Below, in pieces: positions 33,921 to 41,052 of a DNA stretch of 64,000 bases. The first letter of the stretch is position 1. Each line of letters begins with the position of its first letter. Source of the DNA: Pseudomonas sp. B6002 (lineage in GTDB: Bacteria; Pseudomonadota; Gammaproteobacteria; Pseudomonadales; Pseudomonadaceae). Position numbers and translations under genes: made by a program. Below the pieces are notes generated by a model, which was not told the origin of the DNA, made no database searches, and saw only the letters and a list, made by a program, of their open reading frames with translations. The stretch spans positions 27,556 through 91,555 of the forward strand of contig NZ_JACAOY010000009.1 in assembly GCF_013385985.1 (NCBI RefSeq), given 5' to 3'.

Positions 33921-34952
33921 ATGAACCCACGTATTGCGCTGTCCTGCTTGTCCCTCGCCCTGCTCGCCTCTACCGCCCATGCCGCGCCCACGCTGTACCT
34001 GGGCATGAACGGCGGCACCATGGAACGGGTGTACGCCGACAAGGTGTTGCCCGCGTTCGAAAAGGCCAACAACGTCAAGGTGGTGATCGTGCCCGGCACC
34101 TCGTCGGACATCCTCGCCAAGGTCCAGGCCAACAAAGACAACCCGCAGATGCACGTGATGTTCCTTGACGACGGCATCATGTACCGCGCCATCTCCATGG
34201 GCCTGTGCGACAAGCTCACGCCGAACCCGACCCTCGACCAGATCCCCGCCAAAGCGAAGATCAAGGAAGAGGCCGTGGCCGTGACCCTCGGCGTGACGGG
34301 CCTTGGCTACAACGCCAAGATGTTCAAGGAAAAAGGCTGGGCAGCGCCGACCTCGTGGATGGACCTGGCCGACCCGCGCTTCAAGGACAAAGTGGTGTTC
34401 CAGTCCCTGGCATCGTCGACGTTCGGCCTGCACGGTTTCCTGATGTTCAACCGTATCCAGGGCGGCGACGAGACGAACGTGGAGCCGGGCTTCAAGGCCT
34501 GGCCAAAAACCATCGGGCCGAATGTGCTGGAGTACATCGCCAGCTCGGCGAAGATCTCCGAGATGGTGCAAACCGACGAAGCGGCGATCTTCCCGCTGAC
34601 GCCGACCCAGGTCACCACTCAGAAGCTGCTGGGTGTGCCGATGGAATATGCGCAACCCAAGGAAGGCGCGGTGGTGCTGAACGTTGCCGAATGCGTGATT
34701 GCGCGCAATGACCAGCCGGAACTGGCGCAGAAACTCGCGGCCTTCCTGCTGACCGCCGAAGCCCAGGCGCCGGCGCTGGAGGAAGGTGACCAGATCCCGT
34801 CGAACCCGACCACACCGACCACCGACAAGACCCGCGCGCGGGTGGAAGCGATGCAGGGTTACTTGCAGACGGCGATCTCGATTGATTGGGACAAAGTGAA
34901 CCTGGCGCGGCCGGAGTGGAATGCGCGGTGGAGTCGCTCGATCGAGCGCTAA
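33921..34952 (+). CDS. ABC importer substrate-binding protein, PotD-like
   Basis: 343 residues with a signal peptide (MNPRIALSCLSLALLASTAHA). The mature protein begins APTLYLGMNGGTMERVYADK and carries VVIVPGTSSDILAKV and a GVTGLGYNAK block, as in family-1/PotD-type proteins for polyamines and opines. It is last in the operon, 14 bp after the dehydrogenase. A hybrid REPIN follows, probably ending the transcript. Confidence 0.88.
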   Translation: MNPRIALSCLSLALLASTAHAAPTLYLGMNGGTMERVYADKVLPAFEKANNVKVVIVPGTSSDILAKVQANKDNPQMHVMFLDDGIMYRAISMGLCDKLTPNPTLDQIPAKAKIKEEAVAVTLGVTGLGYNAKMFKEKGWAAPTSWMDLADPRFKDKVVFQSLASSTFGLHGFLMFNRIQGGDETNVEPGFKAWPKTIGPNVLEYIASSAKISEMVQTDEAAIFPLTPTQVTTQKLLGVPMEYAQPKEGAVVLNVAECVIARNDQPELAQKLAAFLLTAEAQAPALEEGDQIPSNPTTPTTDKTRARVEAMQGYLQTAISIDWDKVNLARPEWNARWSRSIER

Positions 34953-34963
34953 TCAGCATCTCC

Positions 34964-35064
34964 TGTGGGAGCTGGCTTGCCTGCGATGCTCGTTAACGAT
35001 AACGCGGGCATTCTGGAGAAACGCGGTGCCGTTGCGATCATCGCCGGCAAGCCGGCGCCTACAG
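34964..35064. repeat. Hybrid REPIN with unlike arms; right arm enters nadE
   Basis: The left arm is the GTGGGAGCTGGCTTGCCTGCGAT type and the right arm (ATCGCCGGCAAGCCGGCGCC then TACAG) is the TGTAGGAGC type, so the two halves come from different REP families. The CTA of the right arm at 35059-35061 is the stop codon (TAG) of nadE on the minus strand. The element thus defines the NadE C-terminus. Confidence 0.8.
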
Positions 35065-35868
35065 GGGGGTGATGGGTAACGCGCGTTTGTGGGCGGTCTT
35101 CAGGTAGGCTTGCTCCACGATGTGGCGTACCCGCTCGCTCACCGGTTCGCCCATCAGGTAGGCATCGATCTCGGCATACGAGCAGCCATAAGCGTGCTCA
35201 TCCAGCTTGCCGGGTGCCAGTTCTTCCAGGTCAGCGGTGGGGTGTTTGTGCACCAGGTTGTCCGGCGCACCCAGGGCCGTGGCCAGCAGGCGTACCTGGG
35301 TCTTGGTCAGCCCCGACAGTGGCGCCAGGTCACAAGCACCGTCGCCGAACTTGGTGAAGAACCCCATCAAGGCTTCGGCACCGTGGTCGGTGCCGACCAC
35401 CAGGCCGTTGTGCAGGTTGGCCACGGCGTACTGAGCAATCATCCGTGCACGGGCCTTGACGTTGCCTTTGATGAAGTCGACATGGGCCGCGCTGGCTTCG
35501 CTGGCGGTGAGGCTGGCCATCAGGCCGTCGACACTGGCGGCGATGTTCAGGGTATCGATCTGGTCCGGGGTGATGAAACCCAGGGAAGCCTGGGCGTCAC
35601 GCTCGTCGGCCTGGGTCTTGTAGGGCAGGCGCATGGCGATGAAGTGCGCGGCATACCCTTCGCTGCGCAATTGCTCGGCGGCCAGCTGGCACAGACGGCC
35701 AGCGGTGAGGGAATCGACGCCGCCGCTGATGCCCAGTACCAGGGCCTTGCCGCCAGAACTGCGCAAGGTGGCCTTGATGAAGTCGATGCGCCGCTGGATT
35801 TCCTTGGCCTCACCGCCCTTGACCAGTTGCCGATTGATGTTCAGTTCCTGTGCGATACGGTCTTGCAT
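35059..35868 (-). CDS. nadE: Ammonia-dependent NAD+ synthetase
   Basis: 269 residues from the ATG at 35868. The PP-loop SGGVDSLTAGRLC near residue 49 and an NLHNGLVVGTDHGAEALMGFFTKFGDGACD block near 160 identify NadE, which amidates deamido-NAD to NAD with ATP and ammonia in the cytoplasm. It starts just after the pncB stop (gap of one base), the last step of the salvage operon pncA-pncB-nadE. The final residues ITPL and the stop come from REP sequence. Regulation by the divergent NrtR is expected. Confidence 0.93.
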   Translation of the reverse strand: MQDRIAQELNINRQLVKGGEAKEIQRRIDFIKATLRSSGGKALVLGISGGVDSLTAGRLCQLAAEQLRSEGYAAHFIAMRLPYKTQADERDAQASLGFITPDQIDTLNIAASVDGLMASLTASEASAAHVDFIKGNVKARARMIAQYAVANLHNGLVVGTDHGAEALMGFFTKFGDGACDLAPLSGLTKTQVRLLATALGAPDNLVHKHPTADLEELAPGKLDEHAYGCSYAEIDAYLMGEPVSERVRHIVEQAYLKTAHKRALPITPL

Positions 35869-35869
35869 G

Positions 35870-37087
35870 TCACACCTCCACATTGCCCACATTGAACACC
35901 TGTGCTGCGTACTGCAAAAACGAGGCGTCTTCGCAGACGTTCTTGATCGGGTCATCCGAGAACTTCACCACCGGCTCGCCGTGCACCCGCACCAGTTTCA
36001 TCACGATGCTCAACGGCTCCACACCTTCCACATCGCAGGCCAGGCTGGTGCCCATGCCGAAACCGAACCTGGCCTTGCCGCGCACGTGACGCAGGATCGG
36101 CAGGCATTTTTCGAAGTTCAGGCCGTCGGAAAACATCAGGTCCTTGGTCATCGGGTCGATGCCCAATTGCTTGTAGCGGGCCAGTACCTTGTCGGCCCAG
36201 GCGATGGGGTCGCCGGAGTCCTGGCGCAGGCCGTCATACAGCTTGGCAAAGTACAGGTCGAAGTCCTTGAGGAAAAAGTCGGTGCTGATGCAGTCGGTCA
36301 GGGCAATGCCCAGGCGGCCACGGTATTCACGCACCCAGTTTTCCAGCGCGGCGTTCTGGCTTTCGCGCAAGCGCCCCAGTTGCTGGTGCACCATCAGCCA
36401 TTGGTGGGCCATGGTGCCGATCAGCGGCAGGTCAAATTCGTAGGCCAGGTGCGCGTTGCTGGTGCCGACGAATTGGCCGGGAAAATCACGGCGCATGATG
36501 TCGACCACTTCGCGCTGGGCCTTGAACGACAAGCGCCGACGTGTGGAGAAATCGGAAACGCGCAGGTCGGCCAACTCGTCGCGGCTGAGGTTTTTCTCCA
36601 GCCAGTCGAACTTCTGGTAGAGCTTGCGGGTGACGTCTTCCAGGGTCACGTCGGGGTACTTGTCGCGGTTGCGCAGCTCGCTCACCAGGGCCAGCAACGG
36701 CTGCTCGAACATGATGCAGTGCAGCATCGGGCCAACCACACGGATGTTGAGTTGGCCGTCGAATTCACTGACGTGGATGTAACGCAGGTTGAAGCGGAAC
36801 AGGCCGAGGAAACGCTCGTAGTCCGGGGTGAGGTATTCGCGAAAACGTGGGTTGAACAGAAAACGCAGCTCACCTTCGCGCATGTGCAGGCCGGCCATCT
36901 TCTCCAGCTCGGCGCGCAGTTCGGGGATCAGGTGGCCGAGTTTTTCCCTGGACCGAACGATGAAGTTGTACTCGACATCGACGTTCGGGTGCTGGTGCAA
37001 CACAGCCTGCATCATGGTGAAGGTGTAGTAGTCGGTGTCGAGCAAGCCCTGGATCACTGGGGCTTCGTAGTCGTAGGCACTTTCCAT
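35870..37087 (-). CDS. pncB: Nicotinate phosphoribosyltransferase
   Basis: 405 residues. The N-terminal GLLDTDYYTFTMMQAV block (residues 14-29), a RRRLSFKAQREVV region near 208 with SNAHLAYEF near 230, and an RQDSGDPIAWADKVL phosphate-binding region near 287 are typical of PncB. It converts nicotinate, PRPP and ATP to nicotinate mononucleotide. It lies between pncA and nadE in the same orientation, with 11 bp and 1 bp gaps. Confidence 0.93.
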   Translation of the reverse strand: MESAYDYEAPVIQGLLDTDYYTFTMMQAVLHQHPNVDVEYNFIVRSREKLGHLIPELRAELEKMAGLHMREGELRFLFNPRFREYLTPDYERFLGLFRFNLRYIHVSEFDGQLNIRVVGPMLHCIMFEQPLLALVSELRNRDKYPDVTLEDVTRKLYQKFDWLEKNLSRDELADLRVSDFSTRRRLSFKAQREVVDIMRRDFPGQFVGTSNAHLAYEFDLPLIGTMAHQWLMVHQQLGRLRESQNAALENWVREYRGRLGIALTDCISTDFFLKDFDLYFAKLYDGLRQDSGDPIAWADKVLARYKQLGIDPMTKDLMFSDGLNFEKCLPILRHVRGKARFGFGMGTSLACDVEGVEPLSIVMKLVRVHGEPVVKFSDDPIKNVCEDASFLQYAAQVFNVGNVEV

Positions 37088-37098
37088 GGTGTGTCTCC

Positions 37099-37746
37099 TT
37101 AACGCGCGGCCATCGCGGCCAGTTCTTCGCGGGTGCTGCTGATGACGGCACCGGCCTTGAGCAACGCATTGACGGCTTGCACGCCGCCCTCCTCGCTGAT
37201 ACCTCGGCAGGCCGGCAGGTGCAGGATCACCTCGAAGCCCGCCTTGAGCAGTTGCATCGCGGTGGTCTTGACGCAGTAGTCCAGGGCCAGGCCGCCGACG
37301 ATTACCCGGCTCACGCCCCTGGCGTTGAGGTACTCGATGACGCCAGTGGAAAGTTTGTCGTGCAGGTCGTGGAAGCAGGCGCCATAGGGGTGCAGGTCGG
37401 GTTCGACGCCTTTCCAGATGAAGTAGTCGTACTCATAGGGCGTGGGCAACTCGTCGAGCAAGGTGAAACCCTCGGTGCCCGGCACACAGTGACTCACCCA
37501 GGTCACGTCGGCGTGGGCCAGGCCAGTGGGTTGCAGCATGTCGCTGTGCTGCGTCACCACCCAGGGGGCATGCGGGGTGTGGGCGTCCTTGCTGCCAACG
37601 CGATGGCCGGCAAGGCTGGCCATGTAGTTGAGCTCGGCGCCGATCCTGTCGCCACCGGCCACCGGCAACTCGTTGGGGCACAGGGGCGTGAAGCTCTTCT
37701 GGGCGTCGACGTCGAATGAGGCAATGGCAGTTTTCGCAAGGGTCAT
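37099..37746 (-). CDS. pncA: Nicotinamidase
   Basis: 215 residues from the ATG at 37746. Catalytic residues of the isochorismatase-like family are present: Asp14 in SFDVDAQKSF, Lys in YFIWKGVEP near 125 and the nucleophile Cys in GLALDYCVKTTA near 170. The metal-site residues are in DAHTPHAPW near 54. It deamidates nicotinamide to nicotinate. First gene of the NAD salvage operon, 147 bp from divergent nrtR, with a palindrome directly upstream. Confidence 0.93.
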   Translation of the reverse strand: MTLAKTAIASFDVDAQKSFTPLCPNELPVAGGDRIGAELNYMASLAGHRVGSKDAHTPHAPWVVTQHSDMLQPTGLAHADVTWVSHCVPGTEGFTLLDELPTPYEYDYFIWKGVEPDLHPYGACFHDLHDKLSTGVIEYLNARGVSRVIVGGLALDYCVKTTAMQLLKAGFEVILHLPACRGISEEGGVQAVNALLKAGAVISSTREELAAMAAR

Positions 37747-37772
37747 GGTGGTTCTCCTGTGGCCTGGAAACA

Positions 37773-37793
37773 AAAGTACACGTCATGTACTTT
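37773..37793. promoter_or_regulatory. Candidate NrtR operator upstream of pncA
   Basis: AAAGTACA-CGTCA-TGTACTTT is a perfect inverted repeat with 8-bp arms, 27 bp upstream of pncA. A related GTACATGACATAT half-site follows at 37831-37843, nearer nrtR. NrtR repressors act on pncA-pncB-nadE promoters in pseudomonads; the exact site here is predicted. Confidence 0.6.
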
Positions 37794-37893
37794 CATTGCA
37801 AGAAACATTTAGTTATCTATGCTGGAGCGAGTACATGACATATCTGCTCGATCCGTTAGACTGTGCCCCGCCACTGTTTACAAGGAATGCCCG

Positions 37894-38586
37894 ATGCCCC
37901 TTCACGCCTACCTCCATACCGTCGACCTGTGCGTGCTGTTCTACTGCCGCGCCACCGGCGAGCTGAAACTGCTGCTCAACAAGCGCGACGCCGAACCCTT
38001 CGCCGGGCATTGGGCGCTGCCAGGCGTTGTGGTCAATGGCGACGTGCAAGATCTGAGCCTCAAGGATGCGGTGGAACGGTTGCGCGCCAGTGACAAGGTC
38101 GGCCTGGCACTGGCCTGGAGCGAGCAAGTGGGCACGGTGGGGGATGCGTTTCGCGACCCACGCTGCTGGTCATCGTCGACCTATTACCTGGCAATCGTCG
38201 CCGACGAGGTGGCGCTGGGCGAGCATCAGGCCTGGTTTTCACTGGATGACGTGGCGGATGGCAGCCTCAAGCTGCCGTTCGATCACAACCTGATCGTGGC
38301 GGCCGTGCAGGAGCGGCTGCTGTCCAAATCGCTGTACAGCAGCTTGCCGCTGATGTTTTTGGGTGAGGAGTTCAGTGCACCGGAAGCGACCGCGATTTTT
38401 TCCCTGGTGCTGGCGCGGCCGGTGTTGAAGACCAGTATTCGCCAGCGGTTGTTGAAGCTGACTGAGGCGGGGTATTTGCGGGAGACGGGGCGTAAAAAGC
38501 ACGGCGAAGGTGGCCGGCCGCAGGCGACGGTGGCGACGCTGAGACCGGGTGAAATCTACTTCTTCGACCGCAGCTTTGCGGAATGA
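37894..38586 (+). CDS. nrtR: Nudix-related transcriptional regulator NrtR
   Basis: 230 residues from the ATG at 37894, with AAGGAA upstream. Residues 5-140 are Nudix-like (VDLCVLFYCRATGELKLLLNKR and PFAGHWALPGVVV), but the catalytic Nudix box REx2EE is missing; the equivalent segment reads LKDAVERLRASDKVG. A winged helix at about 150-230 ends with GRPQATVATLRPGEIYFFDRSF. This is the NrtR layout, in which ADP-ribose binding releases DNA. It is divergent from pncA-pncB-nadE and is expected to repress that operon. Confidence 0.9.
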   Translation: MPLHAYLHTVDLCVLFYCRATGELKLLLNKRDAEPFAGHWALPGVVVNGDVQDLSLKDAVERLRASDKVGLALAWSEQVGTVGDAFRDPRCWSSSTYYLAIVADEVALGEHQAWFSLDDVADGSLKLPFDHNLIVAAVQERLLSKSLYSSLPLMFLGEEFSAPEATAIFSLVLARPVLKTSIRQRLLKLTEAGYLRETGRKKHGEGGRPQATVATLRPGEIYFFDRSFAE

Positions 38587-38593
38587 AACACCC

Positions 38594-38682
38594 CTTGTAG
38601 GAGCCCGGCTTGCTGGCGATGGGGCCCCTGAGATTTCTGCAACATCAAAGGTCGCCATCGCCGGCAAGCCGGCTCCTACAAG
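38594..38682. repeat. REPIN, TGTAGGAGC type
   Basis: A slightly altered left arm (CTTGTAGGAGCCCGGCTTGC) pairs with the right arm CCGGCAAGCCGGCTCCTACAAG. It lies between the convergent nrtR and dehydrogenase genes. Confidence 0.88.
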
Positions 38683-38730
38683 GTGTGTGGGGTCAGTTCA
38701 TTCAGTTATAGGTGTGTGGGGTCAGTTCAT
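38681..38730. repeat. 21-bp direct duplication at the 3' end of the dehydrogenase gene
   Basis: The same 21 bases (AGGTGTGTGGGGTCAG...CAT) occur at 38681-38701 and 38710-38730, 29 bp apart. The second copy contains the stop codon and last two codons of the minus-strand dehydrogenase. The first copy starts at the REPIN edge. Probably a small tandem slippage duplication. Confidence 0.8.
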
Positions 38731-39495
38731 CCAATTGCCGCCATCGACGTTGTAGGTCTGGGCGACCACGTAGTCGGCGTCCTTCGAGGCGAGGAAGATC
38801 GCCATGCCGGTCAGGTCTTCTGCCGTGCCCATGCGCCCGAACGGCACTTCGGCCCCTACCCGCTGCTTCTTCTCGCCAGGCGCCAGGCCTTCATGCTTGG
38901 CGAACAGTGCATCCACCCCGTCCCAATGTTCGCCATCCACCACGCCCGGGGCGATTGCGTTGACGTTTATGCCTTGCTTGATCAGGTTAAGCCCCGCCGA
39001 CTGCGTGAGGCTGATTACCGCCGCCTTGGTCGCGCAGTAGATCGCCACCAACGGCTCGCCCCGGCGCCCGGCCTGGCTGGCCATGTTGATGATCTTGCCG
39101 CCGTGGCCCTGGCTGATCATCTGCTTGGCCGCGGCCTGCAGGGTGAACAGCGTGCCGGCAACGTTGATCGAGAACAGCCGCTCATAGCTGTCGCGGGTGA
39201 TGTCGACGATGGGCGCCAGGTCGAACAGCGCAGCATTGTTGATCAGGATATCCAGCTTGCCGGCGTGGGCCACCACGGCGGTAATTGCGCCGTCGATGGA
39301 GGCCTGGTCGGTCACATCCATCGCGACGGCATACGCCTTGGAGCCGAGTTCAGTGGCGGTGGCCTGGGCCCGTTGCAGGTTGATATCGGCGATGGCAACG
39401 GTAGCGCCTTCAGCGATATAGGCCTGGGCAAAGGCGCGGCCGATGCCGCGCGCCGACCCGGTGATCAACGCGCTTTTACCTTCCAGTCGTTTCAT
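38722..39495 (-). CDS. Short-chain sorbitol (L-iditol 2-) dehydrogenase, SmoS-like
   Basis: 257 residues from the ATG at 39495, with AAGGA upstream; an in-frame ATG at 39516 overlaps the previous stop. Cofactor motif GSARGIGRAFAQ is near residue 12, NNAA near 87, catalytic Ser in NMASQAGRRGE near 140 and YCATK near 153, giving the classical SDR triad. The sequence closely resembles SmoS of smo/mtl polyol operons, which oxidises D-sorbitol to fructose with NAD. It directly follows the polyol-binding protein, with no permease genes in between. Family secure; sorbitol specificity probable. Confidence 0.85.
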   Translation of the reverse strand: MKRLEGKSALITGSARGIGRAFAQAYIAEGATVAIADINLQRAQATATELGSKAYAVAMDVTDQASIDGAITAVVAHAGKLDILINNAALFDLAPIVDITRDSYERLFSINVAGTLFTLQAAAKQMISQGHGGKIINMASQAGRRGEPLVAIYCATKAAVISLTQSAGLNLIKQGINVNAIAPGVVDGEHWDGVDALFAKHEGLAPGEKKQRVGAEVPFGRMGTAEDLTGMAIFLASKDADYVVAQTYNVDGGNWMN

Positions 39496-39515
39496 GACGT
39501 TCGTGTCCTTGGGCA

Positions 39516-40841
39516 TTATTTGGGGTAGCCGGCGCGTTTCATCTCGCGCTCGGTGGTGGACTGGGCTTCGAGCAACGCCTGGTCAACCGACATGCCACCG
39601 GTGAGCGCGGCGGAGAACAGCTTGCCCACCGACGTGCCGATCGCCTGGAACTCAGGGATGGTCACGTATTGAATGCCCACGTACGGCACCGGCTTGGCCG
39701 ACGGGTGTGCAGGGTCGGCGTGCTTCATCATTTCCAGGGTCACCTGGGCAAACGGAGCGGCCTTCAAGTACGCCTCGCTGTAGGTGGACTGGCGGGTGCC
39801 TGGCGGTACGTTGGTGATGCCTTCTTTGTCTGCGACCAGTTGGATGTAGTCCTTGGACGTGGCCCAGGTAATGAACGCCTTAGCCGCGTCCTTGTGCTTG
39901 GAGGTGGCCGGGATGGCCAGGGACCAGGCGTACAGCCAGGAGGAGCCCTTGTCGGTGACCTCGGTGGGCGCGGCGGCGAAACCGACGCTGTCGGCGACCT
40001 TGCTCTGGCTCTTGTCGGTGGTGAAGGAGCCGGCGACGCTGGCATCGACCCAGATCGCGCATTTGCCGCTGTTGAACAGCGCCAGGGTTTCGTTGAAGCC
40101 GTTGCTGGAGACGCCAGGCGGGCCGTAATTTTTCAGGGTGTTGACGTAATAGTTGGCGGCGGCCGTCCACTCGGGGCTGGTCAGTTCGGGCTTCCACTGC
40201 TCGTCGAACCAGCGCGCACCAAAGGCATTGGCCATGGTGCTGAGCAAGGCGATGTTCTCACCCCAGCCGGCCTTGCCCCGCAGGCACATGCCGTATTGGT
40301 CTTTGTCTTTTGCCGTGAGCTTGGAGGCGAATTCGCCGAGCTGGGTCCAGGTCGGGTCCGCGGGCATGCTCAGGCCGGCCTGCTTGAACAGGTCGGTGCG
40401 GTAATAGGTAACGGTGCTTTCGCCGTAGAACGGCAAGGCGTACAGGGTGTTATTGACCGACAGGCCCTGGCGTACCGAGGGGAAAATATCGTCAGCGTCG
40501 TACGCGGCTGGCAGCTGCGTCAGCGGTTCCAGCCAGTGCTTGGCACCCCACAATGGGGTTTCGTAGGTGCCGATGGTCAGCACGTCGAACTGCCCGCCCT
40601 GGGTGGCGATGTCGGTGGTGAGGCGTTGGCGCAGCACGTTTTCTTCCAGCACCACCCAATTGAGCTTGATGTCCGGGTGCTGTTCTTCAAACACCTTGGA
40701 CAGGCGCTGCATGCGGATCATGTCGCTGTTGTTGACCGTGGCGATGGTCACGGTGTCGGCGGCGTGGCTGGGCATGGCCAGCGCCAGGCCGGAAAGCAGG
40801 AACAACGCTTGCGGGAGCTTGCCTTTGCAGATCTGGAACAT
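39516..40841 (-). CDS. mtlE: Polyol (mannitol/sorbitol) ABC transporter substrate-binding protein, MtlE/SmoE-like
   Basis: 441 residues from the ATG at 40841 with AGGTGG upstream; signal peptide ending PSHAADT. Family-1 sugar-binding features include DVLTIGTYETPLWGAKHWLEP near residue 90 and GSSWLYAWSLAIPATSKHKDAAKAF near 315. It closely resembles MtlE of fluorescent pseudomonads. It is divergent from an AraC regulator (mtlR-like), as expected, but mtlF, mtlG and mtlK are absent: the stop TAA overlaps a downstream ATG leading into the SDR gene. It either borrows a membrane complex encoded elsewhere or is a leftover. Confidence 0.85.
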   Translation of the reverse strand: MFQICKGKLPQALFLLSGLALAMPSHAADTVTIATVNNSDMIRMQRLSKVFEEQHPDIKLNWVVLEENVLRQRLTTDIATQGGQFDVLTIGTYETPLWGAKHWLEPLTQLPAAYDADDIFPSVRQGLSVNNTLYALPFYGESTVTYYRTDLFKQAGLSMPADPTWTQLGEFASKLTAKDKDQYGMCLRGKAGWGENIALLSTMANAFGARWFDEQWKPELTSPEWTAAANYYVNTLKNYGPPGVSSNGFNETLALFNSGKCAIWVDASVAGSFTTDKSQSKVADSVGFAAAPTEVTDKGSSWLYAWSLAIPATSKHKDAAKAFITWATSKDYIQLVADKEGITNVPPGTRQSTYSEAYLKAAPFAQVTLEMMKHADPAHPSAKPVPYVGIQYVTIPEFQAIGTSVGKLFSAALTGGMSVDQALLEAQSTTEREMKRAGYPK

Positions 40842-40854
40842 GGCGGTTTCCACC

Positions 40855-40870
40855 TGTTGTTTTTGTTGTT
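40855..40870 (-). promoter_or_regulatory. CA-rich Hfq/Crc-type motif before mtlE
   Basis: On the transcribed strand the sequence reads AACAACAAAAACAACA, ending 13 nt before the ATG at 40841 and next to the AGGTGG site. This is a strong match to Hfq/Crc target sites and predicts catabolite repression of polyol uptake. Confidence 0.5.
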
Positions 40871-40926
40871 GAAGCCTGATTACAGCAGCTTGCCCACCCC
40901 CTCACAAACGAATGGCGAATGCCCGA

Positions 40927-40970
40927 CTGATACTTTTTTAACTTAGCCACCCGGATCAAAAAAGTATCAG
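40927..40970. promoter_or_regulatory. 13-bp perfect inverted repeat in mtlE/araC divergent promoter region
   Basis: CTGATACTTTTTT (40927-40939) and AAAAAAGTATCAG (40958-40970) are exact reverse complements with an 18-bp spacer. The element is 83 bp upstream of the AraC gene and 86 bp upstream of mtlE. It could be the regulator's operator, or a hairpin ending in a T/A run. Confidence 0.5.
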
Positions 40971-41052
40971 TGCCGGGCGAAACCGGGGGTAGCGCTCACC
41001 CGTGCGGGGCGCGTATTTTGAAGCGAGTCCACGCCCACCCTGAGGCCGCATC

